A DNA stretch of 64,000 bases from Dendrobium chrysotoxum. Its lineage: Eukaryota > Streptophyta > Magnoliopsida > Asparagales > Orchidaceae. The stretch spans positions 4,650,001 to 4,714,000 of the forward strand of contig CM034315.1 in the NCBI GenBank assembly GCA_019925795.1. Reading direction: 5' to 3'. Each line of letters begins with the position of its first letter. Position 1 is the first letter of the stretch. Positions 34,401 to 43,443 of the stretch are shown in pieces. The position numbers and the translations under genes are program-made. Below the pieces are notes generated by a model that saw nothing but the letters and a program-made list of their open reading frames with translations, was not told the origin of the DNA and did no database searches.

Positions 34401-37400
34401 TCTAACTTTTTTATCCATTTCTTCTCTCTACCTCACTAGTTCTCCTACACCAGATTCTTCTACTTTAGTTGCATTGATTTGTCATTAATTTGATATCAAA
34501 GCCCCAAGCATGATTTACATTGCGTGCTCAAGCAACCCCACTTCTCGGGAACAACTACAAATCTCTAATCTTATCCCATGCTCAAGCAAATTAATCCTTC
34601 ATGCAATCTCCACCCTCCTTCATTCACTTAGTCAAACCTAGATGGCCAACCCCGTGCACATCCCCGCTCAACCCACCTACTCCCTAGCTGTGCTCACTTT
34701 TGTCTACTCACATCCTCACCGGTCATAAGCTAACAATAACTCAAATCACCTCATGCATTATTCTCATGCTAATGCACCAAACCGCCTTACACTAGATCGC
34801 CAACCACATCCCGCCTTCTCCATAAACTCCAAAACTTCTCCCACAAGGCCCACTGGCTTTCATGCTCACTGCTTACACCCCCAAGCTACTCACCACCCTT
34901 AATCGGAATTTGCAACTACAACCCAATCCCTTGCGTCCTTTGCTCACAACAACCAACCATTCGCCTACTCCACTATTCATTAATGCATGTCACATGTCAA
35001 GCTACAAATCTTGATTGTATTCTCACATCCTCAAACCATTGGCTCGTACTGCTCTCCAAGCATTATTTTTACAATCCAGAAGTTCAAACATGCAACATGG
35101 TCCGTTTCAATTAGCTTATTGGGTGCATGAACATAGAAAGATGTCCAGAGCTGATCATAATCTTGAGAATGGATGAACAAAATATTCTACTAATGTTTTT
35201 TGAATTAGTGATGTTCTTCCCCTTCAACTCTTTTCTTCAGAATCCATTTTTCATTCATCACCTTGGGTTCAAGATGTATTTCTCAGTCATCTCTCTTCTT
35301 GGGGATGGACTTTGCCAGTGCTACACTATAGTTGAAGGCCTCTAGTTCTTCTTCCAACAACATTGCAACTCTCCAAAGAAAAGTTATTTGCAACCTACGG
35401 GAATTTATGCAGTATAGCTATCAGCATATATGTATATTTAGTTTTATATGCATTTCTTAAATGTAATATAACATTTTATTTCATCCCATGTTAAACTTAA
35501 TGTATTTTATTTTTAGGCAAATACTTTCGACCTAATTCTATATAAGTGACTCTTTCTGTATTGATATGACTGACTAAATGACGAATAAAGATTTAAATTT
35601 TTCTATTTCCTGCCCTATTGGGACTATCCATCTTCTAGGCTTCTCCTTTGCTACTTCATCTCTACCCCTTATCTCCCTTCTTGAGGAGTTCATTCTTCAA
35701 ACACCGGAGCTTCATAATCACAGAATTTATACACTTTAGTTAAAAAAAACAAGAAACTTTGTTTCATACGCACAAATTATAAGAAACTTTATGAATAAAT
35801 GATAATAACATTATAAACTAATAGAATAAAATCATAAAGACACCTTATTCCTTATATAATATAGAACATGAACAATAAAATGTAAAAAGAGGGGGCAGTA
35901 ATACTAAAAGTAGAATAATTGAAAGGTCATATTTGCTACTATTTCCAACAAAGGATGAGAGGAAGAGGAGGGGACCATAAGATTGGATTGCAAAACTTGC
36001 ATTAAAAAAAGAGCAAAGGAAGAAAAGTTAATACAAATAACTTTTCTAAGAATTTTTCTAAAAGGAGAAAAAAAAAAGAAGAAAAGGTTAAAAAAACAAA
36101 TTCGAATTCATGATGAAGTTACACTAATGCAGTATCAACCATGCAACATTGTTATTCAAACATTTTCTAGTTTATTCTAGAATTCTTAGATTATTTTTAG
36201 GATTTTTATTTCAGTGTTAATGTATTTATTTTTATGATCATATTATTTTTCCGAATTTAGAAAAAAGGACTTTTAGGACCTACTAAAATTTATTTTAAAT
36301 TTTAAATGAAGTTATTTCAATACATGTAATTGAGTTACCCAATTATGAAATAGATTTAAATTCCCTCTTATTCTTCTTTTCTTTCTGCTGCTATGATTCC
36401 TCTCTCCCGATGCATGGATTATTTCTCCTTTCAAGTTTTCTCCCCAATTCCTATACCTCCCATGACTCTCCTGCTCTCTCCTAACATAAAAACCAAATGC
36501 CGAGAAAGCAACACATGGAAATTCCATCTCAAGCATACATCCTAAGTTCCATTAAAAAGGTTCTCTCTCCCAACAAGATTCAAATGATTTAGAAACCTCT
36601 TTCACTTGGAGATTTATCTTAAGAAGGAACCAAGCACTTCCAAAGATAATTTCAAGTAGAGAAAGAAGCGAAAAATAAGATCAACAAGGATCCATCATTA
36701 AATAGCATCACAAACAATATTTTCCTATATTAAAATCACCATTATCAGTCCCAAACCCAAATGAGAAAGGTGGAGGGTTAATGATATGTTCATACTTAAC
36801 TAACAAATGAATACAAATTTGAAGTTTATTATTACAAGGCATTGAAAAGAAACGACCCACCATAACTTAGCCCAATTATGATATGCAAGAATTTGTTAGG
36901 ATGCATTACACTCCCAATTGACAAATCATAGCTTAACTCAATTATGATGAAAATTAAGAAAATAGTGGCTAGGACGGCACCCCTAAGTGAAGAGCTATAA
37001 CTTAACCTGATTGTAGTGAAAAGTAAGCCATGATTAACTAATTCTAAACTATAATAAGAGGAGAAACGTCAAGATTTTGAATAGGCGAAAAACAATTGGT
37101 GGTGATAATGTTTAGAAAAAGAGTAAATGCATGTTTACAAAATATTAAATGGAAAGGTAAAATTTTCAAGGGCATCAAGGAAGATTACAAGTCTTTTATA
37201 ATTATATGCTAAAAAGGTTAACAACGAGAATGGACTTGGAATAGCAATGAATATAGAGTTGAAAGATAAACTTATTGATTGGAATGAGTTATGGGATCAA
37301 AATTGATTTGTGTTAAAATTAGTCATATCATATGATGTCTTTATAATTGATTTTTTCACAAATCATCCATAAACTAATACCTCAAACTACAAAGGTTCCA

Positions 37401-40400
37401 AAATCAATTTCAATTCCAGATGTCCACACATCGTTAATACCGCATTGATTTATAAATCTGATCCTTATACTACTTCTAGTCTTTGAGGATTACTATTATT
37501 ATGATATCGAATCAGAAAATGATCTTAATGATTATACTGATTATCAGTTATCAGGAATAAAATCCATTACAAAGCCTAAAATTTTGATTATACCTATGAC
37601 TACTCTAGAGCCTAATTGTGTGAATGCGCCTGAGCTTATTGTTGAGCCTAAATCTATGATCGTACAGTGTGGAAGGGACCAATAATAAAAATTTTCATAT
37701 GTTTCTTTCATTTTCTCCATTTAACCTCTATTGTTTATTAGTGACTTACCTTAAGAACCTTTATCTTATACTACCTTAATTGTTTAAATGCCAAATTTTT
37801 CTTCTTTCTCTCTCTTTCATGTTATTTAAATCAAGATTATTATACTGTATTAAAAACATGCAAGTTAGAAGTTTTATCTCCAGGCATCTACTTTCCATTT
37901 AATAACTAGATATGACCTCAAAACTAATAAAAGGAGTTTCTATTATGTAAGCAGCACCACTCCTAATCCACTCATAGATATCATGGAATTCTCGACCCTT
38001 CAATTGATCGATTTGCTCGTAATCTCAATATAAATATGTATTAACAAGTGAATCAGTGGTTGCATAGTTTCATGTTAAGCATGACTTGTTAGGACCATCC
38101 TAAGGTTTAATAGTTAGTGTATTCCACCAACATTTCTTTGTTCGTTTTTCTTCCATGTACCACAACTTTGCATGTAAAATTTAACCATATATGATCTTAT
38201 GGGCCCCTGGCATGACAGAGGATTTTGAAAGTTTGAATTTAGAACTACTTTGTCTCACTTTGAAAAGTCCCCTTGGGTCGTCCTGTGTCAAATGTTTATA
38301 TACTTACTCTTTAAATTAAAAAATAAATATAACTTGTTTCATCTTTAAAATGGTGGTAATTTGAGGAAGCATGTAATCTAGCTCAGTTCGTAAACATTGA
38401 ACACCGCACCCCCCCCCCCCCCCCCCCCTTCTTCTCTCCTATCTCCTGTTGGAATCAACTCTTAAATAATACATGCTTCCAACTCAACAAGAAGAACAAA
38501 GAAAAATATCATAAAATTAGGTATAAAGTATGCATGTGAAGCATAAACAATTGACCAATATGTAGAAATATCCTTGACGGGCTAAGCTAAAAAATTGAAT
38601 TATTTAGAGCAGACTAAATAGCCAGAATGCATAAATAGTTTACGAGATAAGAAGTTCAAGAAGTAGCAAAATCATTGTTGTTACACCTACCAAATATTAA
38701 TTTGAGTGTTCCAGGGCCATTTATTATTTTGTCAGTTGCTCGATATTGATCACCATAAGCATGTCTTCCAATGCATATTGGCTTAGTCCATCCTGGAGGC
38801 TGGAACAGATGAGAAGCAAAAGAAAACGCTACATTAATGTAAATAGAAAGAACCATGTCCTTTTCTTCATACCTGACACAAGCCTTGGTATATTTTTGCA
38901 TAGAATTGGTTCTCTAAATACAGTGCCTGCAAAAAAGGTATAAATACTAGTAAAAACAATTTTGGACTACACTCTATTCCTAGGATAAAATTAAAACTTT
39001 TCAGGGTGCATGCAGCCATCATATCGCACCGTTTAAAATATTCCTGATTGTTCCATTAGGGCTCTTCCACATGGATTTCAGGTTAAATTCCTTTACACGA
39101 CCTTCATCTATTAAAACACCAGAGAAGAACGCTAAAAATGTGTGAGAGAACTCTCATGGCCAAGCAATCCAACTAACTTTATTAGGTAGTGTATATGCAA
39201 AAAAAAAGCACTCCAATTTATCTTTACCTGGAGTTATGGTAGCACATTTAATTGCAACGTTGTACCTGCAACATAAACAAACTTTATGAAGCTAGACTCT
39301 AAAGTTAGGACCAAAAATTATTAGTAGTTCATTATTCAGGCCACAGCCTACTTGGACCATGCATGAAAACTAAGGTTTCGGCAGCGTGGTGTTCTACAGA
39401 AGAAAAGTAGCACAGTGCCTCTAAGAGAAACTCATAGAGCAAACAAAACCACGAATGCAGGCTTTAAAGCTGGCTTACATTCCAACTCTTAAAGATTATA
39501 AGAAATAAAGAGCATGAAATATGATTCATGTTGTATGATAATAGGTCTTTTGCATAAGATTAAATAATTGCTAAGAAATTGGTAAGGATGGTTTCAAAAA
39601 TTTTGTATTTCCTTTGAAATAAGTTCAATAAATAATCAACTAGTTTTTATATATCACACATCTCAAAATAAATCTAAGAGTATTACAACCCAACCTAACC
39701 AAAATTTGATAAGGCTATCCTCACTCAAATATTTTTCCTCAAATAATAACTTCTAAAATTGGAGTGCACTTGACATTGAGAATTCCTTGAAATGTAGGCA
39801 TCGTTTGAGAAACTATCTTATTGTTTTTTAAAGTAGCTTTTTAGTACAAAATTTTTTTTAAAAGCTGCTTTAGGCCGTCCCAAAGGAAATCGTAGTCTAA
39901 ATGCGTTGCTTTTATGCATTCGATGGACTTACCTGAGAGTTGCTTCTGCACTTTCTACTGTAACTCGATCATTCGTAGCATCACGATTAAGAATGCCAAG
40001 GTCAAAGTACTTAATATTTAAGTCCAAAAATGGTAAAATAAGCTGCATTCATAGAAAATTGAAGGCCTCAGCCAACATGAGCATAACCAAGATTACAAAA
40101 TGCAGCATTTTAACGAGAATGCAAAAAAAAAAACATTAGAATTGAGTGGTGTACATGTAAATCCCCCATAAAAATAATGTTTTACCTTGTCTTTAATTAA
40201 TTTCCAAATGACCCGAGTCATTTCATCCCCTGCCAAAAGATTAAAGAAAAGGTTATTATTATGAATGAAAATAGAGGCAACCCATTCACCTGAAGGCATT
40301 GAATAACAGAAGAAAATGTGATTTAAAAATAAATCAAATCGCTTCAAAAATCAAACGTGTTTTAGTAATAATAAAAGAGCTGTTTCTCCGAGGGGTCAAT

Positions 40401-40609
40401 ATTCAAGGAAATTGTAAGCATATAACTTCAGAAAATTAATAAAAAAAACATTATTTGACTATCAATTAGAGTATTCTGGTCCAGAAAACACATAATTAAC
40501 GATCATTGACTAGGTTTCTTCCAAGGAAAAGTATAGGTATGCGTTTGACGAATATCTCACCGTCCATCTCCACGATGGGATTCGCCACCATGATCTTCTC
40601 GAACGCCAT
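7221..40609 (-). CDS. ICDH: NADP-dependent isocitrate dehydrogenase, peroxisomal type
   Basis: Fifteen exons splice in phase into 414 residues: 40609-40561, 40229-40186, 40042-39933, 39265-39228, 39107-39030, 38926-38873, 38792-38691, 33667-33582, 33504-33401, 33238-33170, 33084-32969, 32602-32568, 7911-7769, 7549-7427 and 7314-7221. The enzyme oxidises isocitrate to 2-oxoglutarate and makes NADPH. Substrate residues equivalent to those of human IDH1 are present: Ser96, Asn98, Arg102, Arg111, Arg134 and Tyr141. The metal-binding segments LIDDMVAY and KNYDGDVQSD are also intact. The C-terminus is Ser-Lys-Leu, a canonical peroxisome import signal, and the C-terminal half (KLEAACIGTVESGKMTKDLA) reads like plant peroxisomal isoforms, so it probably supplies NADPH there. 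Ser124 stands where the family usually has Pro (RLVPGW). Intron 7 is 5.0 kb and intron 12 is 24.7 kb. Several donors are weak (GTGCGA, GTTGAT, GTCTGT, GTACTT), but no stop or frameshift is seen. Confidence 0.93.
8422..11584 (+). mobile_element. RTE-type LINE, copy 1
   Basis: A near full-length non-LTR retrotransposon starts CACTGCCGTTGCCAGGTCC and ends in a (TTG)n tail, typical of plant RTE elements. It is flanked by a perfect 13-bp target-site duplication TACTCTCTTTTAA at 8409-8421 and 11585-11597. It lies antisense to the host gene. Copy 2 at 27312-30475 is very similar throughout. Confidence 0.93.
8500..11548 (+). pseudogene. RTE endonuclease-reverse transcriptase, broken
   Basis: The polyprotein copies the element RNA into the genome. 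The first part (8500-9066) is an AP-endonuclease-like domain with GTWNIGSL and IQETKW motifs; GGDLNGHVG and QIDYFLIR follow in the next frame (9054-9527). The reverse transcriptase lies at 9857-11047, with GPDDIP, IFIDLEKAYDKV, the H-Q-G-S-A-L-S-P motif and the catalytic F-A-D-D. A C-terminal part (11057-11548) ends before the tail and carries RLRWFGHVKR and KGRGRPKKTW. Visible breaks are a frameshift near 9060, a stop near 9525, a TGA at about 9743 and a TAA at 11045-11047 where copy 2 has CAA. It is dead as it stands. Confidence 0.9.
11598..12342. other. AT-rich intronic sequence
   Basis: It lies between the LINE target repeat and the solo LTR. No gene or named repeat recognised. Confidence 0.4.
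12348..12551 (+). mobile_element. Small solo LTR (204 bp)
   Basis: The element starts TGTCACGACCCGGCCC and ends GGGTTTTACA, so it has TG...CA ends. It is bounded on both sides by the 5-bp direct repeat TATGA (12343-12347 and 12552-12556). It is richer in G+C and CpG than its surroundings. The start resembles gypsy LTRs of the Tekay/Del kind, but the size fits a TRIM or another small LTR family. No internal region is present. The orientation given is arbitrary. Confidence 0.8.
12557..13739. other. AT-rich intronic sequence with a CGACACG/GTCTGACAC motif cluster
   Basis: No gene seen. At 13330-13440 the words GTGTCTGACACA, CGGACACGACAAGCGTC and TCTGACACACCTCTGACA recur. A looser version of the same cluster is at about 17390-17550, suggesting an old duplicated repeat. 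Confidence 0.35.
13740..15355 (+). repeat. Left arm of a long diverged inverted repeat
   Basis: Read left to right, this stretch matches the reverse complement of the right arm (up to about 31400) in the same order: an A-rich lead, TTCACCGTCATCG...AAGGTATAAA, four hairpin units, a block of ACTTGAA/AATTGAA words, and a loose array with TGCAAGT, CATCAAT and TTACAG words. The best stretch, 13962-14007 against 31121-31166, differs at only 4 of 46 positions. The inner end is cut by the gypsy fragment. Confidence 0.7.
13934..14158 (+). repeat. Left array of four ~66-bp hairpin units
   Basis: Units start at 13934, 14001, 14067 and 14131. Each carries a form of TACACGCTCTCGTAGTGTGG, in which CACGCT and a diverged AGCGTG can pair around a CTCGT loop. 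The spacing is regular at 67, 66 and 64 bp. Confidence 0.8.
15356..17199 (+). mobile_element. Internally deleted Ty3/gypsy retrotransposon with its 3' LTR
   Basis: The fragment runs from the end of gag into the protease and the start of the reverse transcriptase, then jumps to the end of the polyprotein and the 3' LTR. The LTR, 16569-17199, starts TGATAGACCGGCC and ends TTTCCTAACA. Neither a 5' LTR nor a target-site repeat was found. Confidence 0.8.
15430..16470 (+). pseudogene. gypsy gag zinc knuckle, retropepsin and start of reverse transcriptase
   Basis: A CCHC zinc knuckle of form CFRCDEKYTLGHKC is visible in the 15430-15825 frame. The following frame (15701-16081) has the aspartic protease motif VLIDSGATHNFIS and the later segment DVILGMKWLQTLG. 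A third frame (16123-16416) carries the stretch before the polymerase (QFSEVFQPPQGLPPPREHEH). EMLEAGIIRPS follows in another frame, after which the polymerase core is missing. Stops at about 16081 and 16120 and the frame changes show it is non-functional. Confidence 0.88.
17200..19012. other. AT-rich intronic sequence
   Basis: No gene or clear mobile element. It contains the second, looser cluster of GTGTCAGA/CGACACATCTGAGACAC words at about 17390-17550. Confidence 0.35.
19366..21308 (-). pseudogene. hAT transposase with BED finger, internally deleted
   Basis: The protein starts with a BED-type zinc finger (CNFCDKVVNGGVTRMKEH, with a following GSHKN) at about 21200-21120. It then passes abruptly into the DUF659-like middle domain (QVVTDNASAYKAAG, then HLYWTPCAAHCIYLILEKLG). 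The stretch expected between them, including the first catalytic Asp (the CDGWTD region), is missing. A run of A residues at about 20870 shifts the frame at K-K-L-M-E-K-R. The C-terminal dimerisation domain (MKVLDLTCSS-like, then NWSTYNQVHTK) ends in an acidic tail, with the stop at 19366-19368. It cannot be active, but its ends could be mobilised by a relative. Confidence 0.88.
21580..21745. repeat. Tandem GGTACCGAGCATGTACC array in the hAT leader
   Basis: Units of about 23-26 bp alternate GAGCGGTACCGAGCATG and TACCGTACC. GGTACC is itself a palindrome, so the array is rich in short inverted repeats. It lies in the 5' leader of copy 1 and is absent from the short copy 2. Confidence 0.85.
22367..23519. 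other. Intronic sequence, unassigned
   Basis: Less AT-rich than its surroundings, with short frames only. The block CCAGACCTATGTGGGC...AATTTGTGCCAGG at 22440 and later CCGACAGA-type words look like a retroelement leader or LTR, but I found no domain or terminus. Confidence 0.35.
23520..24165 (+). repeat. 323-bp tandem duplication
   Basis: Two diverged copies follow each other. Landmarks are TTGTCGACTATGTC at about 23548 and again 323 bases later, AAGGCCTAATATGAACGTAT in both, CATGTCGACTCCTATCCA/CGTGTCGACTCCTATCCA, and ACACGCTCGTCGGGGC closing each copy. Neither copy encodes a recognisable protein. Confidence 0.85.
24459..26109 (+). mobile_element. hAT transposon, copy 2 (short deletion derivative)
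   Basis: It has the same ends and subterminal GAGGCGTACGCCTC palindromes as copy 1 but the opposite orientation and only 1.65 kb. It is flanked by CTTGCATT (24451-24458) and TTTGCATT (26110-26117), an 8-bp target duplication with one change. The leader joins directly to the 3' part of the transposase, so about half of the element is gone. Both copies share the acidic C-terminal tail and terminal palindromes. Confidence 0.9.
24838..25792 (+). pseudogene. hAT transposase C-terminal remnant
   Basis: It begins abruptly at W-E-L-Q-L-H-R-H, equivalent to late DUF659 sequence of copy 1. It continues through DMQLVPFRNKEGFFG, then the dimerisation domain (CERNWSTYNQVHTKRRN, 25197-25568) and an acidic tail of Asp/Glu/Ser ending at 25792. 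The coding parts are separated by two short introns, as in copy 1. The BED finger and catalytic Asp region are absent. Confidence 0.88.
27312..30475 (+). mobile_element. RTE-type LINE, copy 2
   Basis: It has the same start (CACTGCCGCTGCCAGGTCC) and the same (TTG)n end as copy 1, in the same orientation, antisense to the host gene. It is inserted in the array part of the right arm. I found no convincing target-site duplication. Confidence 0.92.
27390..30442 (+). pseudogene. RTE endonuclease-reverse transcriptase, broken
   Basis: The endonuclease domain is open for 299 codons (27390-28289), without the frameshift seen in copy 1, and carries IQETKWVGEK, GGDLNGHVG and QIDYFLIR. The reverse transcriptase frame (28751-29959) retains GPDDIP, FIDLEKAYDKV and F-A-D-D, then stops at a TGA at 29957-29959 where copy 1 reads TGG. 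The C-terminal part resumes at 29975-30442. Stops and frame changes at about 28290-28600 separate endonuclease from polymerase. The breaks mostly differ from those of copy 1, so the two decayed separately. Confidence 0.9.
30930..31198 (-). repeat. Right array of hairpin units
   Basis: Four units centred near 30945, 31010, 31115 and 31185 carry, on the minus strand, forms of TACACGCTTTTCTCTAGCGTGG. CACGC and GCGTG pair around a longer loop than in the left array (TTTTCTCTA rather than TCTCGTA). Spacing is about 66-70 bp except for one gap of about 100. Confidence 0.75.
31404..31510. repeat. (TA)n and (AAT)n microsatellites
   Basis: About 57 bases of alternating TA (31404-31460) are followed, after a short interruption with a second TA run, by (AAT) repeats at about 31491-31509. 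Confidence 0.95.
31540..32330. other. G-rich unassigned intronic block
   Basis: It is clearly richer in G than its flanks, with many GGCAGG, GGTTG and GAGGG words and a short direct repeat GCAGGATTTGAGCAAG near 32262-32300. Stops occur in all frames. It looks like the untranslated leader of a retroelement, but I cannot assign it. Confidence 0.35.
32388..32440 (-). pseudogene. Decayed duplicate of isocitrate dehydrogenase exon 12
   Basis: On the minus strand GGACTGATGACATCAGTA mirrors the true exon's GGACTTATGACATCAGTA, and the flanking intron (TCTTACTATCTAATAATT against TCTTATTGTCTTATAATT) also matches. The duplicate lacks the first half of the exon with its acceptor, and a small deletion removed the GTATG donor. 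It lies about 180 bp downstream of the functional exon in transcript order. Confidence 0.8.
33668..38690 (-). other. Intron 7 of the isocitrate dehydrogenase gene
   Basis: A 5.0-kb intron. I recognise no intact element in it. A C-rich stretch at 34520-34990 and a region at 37440-37690 with in-frame-looking codons may be old retroelement remnants. It also holds the C homopolymer at 38409. Confidence 0.6.
38409..38428 (+). repeat. C20 homopolymer
   Basis: Twenty consecutive C residues follow CACCGCA. Long poly-C runs are rare in plant nuclear DNA and are hard to sequence, so the exact length may be wrong. Confidence 0.85.
39797..39893. mobile_element. MITE in isocitrate dehydrogenase intron 3
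   Basis: The ends GGCATCGTTTGAGAAAC and GGCCGTCCCAAAGGAAATCG, and the inner TTTTTTAAAGTAGCTTTTTA, mark a diverged copy of the family seen in the florigen introns. Confidence 0.6.
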
Positions 40610-40900
40610 TTCCCTTCGAGGAGATCAAGAGCAGCGATCAAGGAGGCCGGAAGAACCGTCGGAGAAGGACAAGGCATCTGCGACGAAGATAAATATATCG
40701 GCGACCAAAATGCGACTCGCGCCGATATTTTGTTTCTTCTGGAGAGCCCGATATTTCATTGTAACGTGGTGCGATACAACCATCCGCCACGTGTCGCTTT
40801 AGATTACCCCTTCGACACGTGGCTAAAACAAATGCTGCGGTAAAGTTGGGTGGAGAATATTTCGGTTCCCTCTGATACGCTGAGGAGAGTTCTCAAAGCT
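40610..40900 (-). promoter_or_regulatory. Promoter and 5' leader of the isocitrate dehydrogenase gene, with two G-boxes
   Basis: Two CACGTG cores lie at 40788-40793 and 40816-40821, 28 bp apart, in the contexts GCCACGTGTC and GACACGTGGC. These are strong G-box/ABRE-type sites for bZIP or bHLH factors. A TATA-like run (GATATATTTATC on the minus strand) lies at about 40688-40699, 80-90 bases before the ATG. The sites are seen directly; response to abscisic acid or light is inference from the motif class. Confidence 0.6.
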
Positions 40901-41439
40901 TACCAAACTCACTAATGATGATTTTAGATGTACTTAATTGCCTGCATAAGTTCGTAGCGTTGTTGCTGTACCTAACACGATCAATTGGGCTGGCATGCCT
41001 GGATTGGATTTTTTAAAAAAAATTATGATTTATAATAATTAAAAAGAAATAATTTATTTTTTATTTATTCAATTTTTAAATATAAAAAAGAAAATATTTA
41101 TTTAAAAATTCAAAAATAAATTTGAGGCATTTTTAATATTTTAATTGTTTTCCCTTAGTCTGACTCTCAACTTTCAAATCATCATGGTTCAAGTTAAGCT
41201 GACTCAGCCAACTTGTTATATGCTCAAAAGGGACTCACCATTATAAGAGAACTCACTTTTTAAGTAGGTGGTGACTATAATCTTAGATCCTGTCCCAACC
41301 ATATGAGTATAATCTACGAGGTAGCCAACGAAATATCTGTCGTCAAACTCAGGTGATTTTATGTAACTAATCATCAATTTTAAATTAATTGATACTTATG
41401 AGTCTTAAAATGTTAAATGGGGTAAAAAGTAATTGATGT
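40901..41439. other. Intergenic spacer
   Basis: AT-rich, upstream of the isocitrate dehydrogenase promoter. No gene recognised. Confidence 0.4.
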
Positions 41440-43283
41440 TTGGATTAAAAATAAGAAAAATTCAAGTTTGGATTTTTGTTATATGGGTGTCGTCGCGCTA
41501 GGGGATGCAACACCTTGGTGCTGAGCTCTTTAGTTATTGGGAAAAATAAGCGAACTCTGCGGCGCCTAGAAGCGCCGCTACAACATTGGGTCTCAGGTGA
41601 GCATATTCATGGAGCATCTAAGAGATTCTCTTAAGCGTTGTGGCACTGAAAAAGTTGGGCGGCGCCATGGTGCTAGGTCAAAATAGTGAAAAATTAAATA
41701 TTAAAATATCTTAATTCACTTGCTCATTTCACTCACCACCCCAACCTTGCCCGAGAAGAAAGGAGGAGAGGAGAAGAGAGAGAAATGAAGGGAGAGATTT
41801 CAAAGACCAAATTCCAGGATTCATTCGTCAAGCCAATTTAAGAAATTGTAAAGCTCTAGATAGACTCCTAACTTCTATCTTTGATTTCAATTCCAATAAG
41901 CTTATAAAAAGATATGAAAAAACATATATTTTTCTCAGATTTTATGAAGTTTTCATCATATGATTTTTAATATGTTATCGTACTCTGTATTGACTATATG
42001 AAATAGAGTTTCCAACTATTTATTTTTCACATACGAATTTTTGAGTATATTGTTGAATTGAAGCATTTCTGATAATTGCAATAGTTATGTAAAATTATTG
42101 AAATGTTCATGTGAATGTTCCTCTGAAAGTAAAAAATTAGAAAGAGAAAAAATATAGTGAGTATTCTATTCTACAAGAAAAGTAGTGAGTACTCTATTCT
42201 ACATGAAAAGTGGATTTTACTAGTAGTTTATATATTTTCTGTATGATTCATTGAAAATATAAATTAAGTGTCGTTTCATTACATTTGCATTCTGTATTCA
42301 CAACATATGAGGAGTTCGATTTTGATGTATGGAAAAGTGCACTCTCTATTATGTTATAAAAGGCCCTAAATGTATTCTGCTGGCCCCATCTGCATGATAC
42401 AGATGTGGAAGAGATTTTGGCCCAACTTGCTAGAAGCAGTTTGAGAGGTTAAGTAATATTGTAAGTACTCTTCTGGCCACATCTATCTGATGCAGATATA
42501 GGAGGGATTCTAGCCCAACCTGCTTTGTGCAAGTGTGGAAGGTATAAGGGAAAATATAGATATAAGCAGACATCGAGACATGCATTCTAGTCATAACATT
42601 TTATCTGGTAATATTTTAACAATAAGCTTAAGGAATTTTCTGATTCATGTTTTAGTGAACTTTGAATATTTGTATGAATTCTGACTAGAAGTGAAAGTGA
42701 AAGTAAAATGCAAGTGAATCACAAAAAAATGAGTATTATGTGTGGCATCTAAAAACTTCTGTAAAAGTGATTGTATGGTTATGAAAGTAAGTGTTGGCCT
42801 CGAGATCAGATATATATACTGGAATCTAGTAAATCCCTGTTTTGCTTATGCTTTATATATTTTGAAGGCCTATATAATTTCTTTGATTAACTGCTTTTAA
42901 ATTAAGTGCTTTTAAGGTATATAAAGAGAGTTTTGATATCTAAGAGGGATGAAGGAGGAGTCTATCGAGCTAGTTGAGCTTACTTTATTTTTAATATTTC
43001 AAAAAAAAAAGGTAAAGGTCATGCCAAGTAAATCAAGTGTAGAGACGGGATTTTGGGATCCGAATTTCTAAGGTATGATTTTGTAATCCAATATTTAATT
43101 ATTTGATGTATAAACTTCCATGATCTTGATTATTATAATTATATTTTAGTGAAATGAAAGTTGACTACACTGTTTTTATATTTTTGAAAGATTTAGTAGC
43201 TCTAGTTAATATTTATAGATGAGATAATTAATTATAGGTTTAGGTAAATCCAATCCTTTCATTAGCTCCTAGGTCATCACAAG
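41440..43283 (+). mobile_element. Decayed gypsy-type LTR and primer binding site
   Basis: TGGTATCAGAG at 43284-43294 is the start of the usual plant initiator-Met-tRNA primer binding site and marks the end of an LTR just upstream (ending about TCATCACA). The LTR body has the GGCGCC-rich block with CGCTACAACATTGGG at 41560-41680, typical of some gypsy LTRs. Its 5' terminus was not found, so the left limit is approximate. Confidence 0.5.
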
Positions 43284-43443
43284 TGGTATCAGAGAAACGG
43301 TTTGGAAGGACTGACAAATTGTAACCATAGCTATAAAAAATGGATTATGTTGGCATATGAAAGGAATTTGAGGTCTAGTATAGATCATTGTTTAGTAATT
43401 GTGTTGCATGATTGAATTCCCCTATTTTCATTTAGATTTGCAT

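Noticed and set aside
7221..40609. Cytosolic or plastid isocitrate dehydrogenase
   Set aside because: There is no N-terminal transit peptide, and the C-terminus is a peroxisomal Ser-Lys-Leu.
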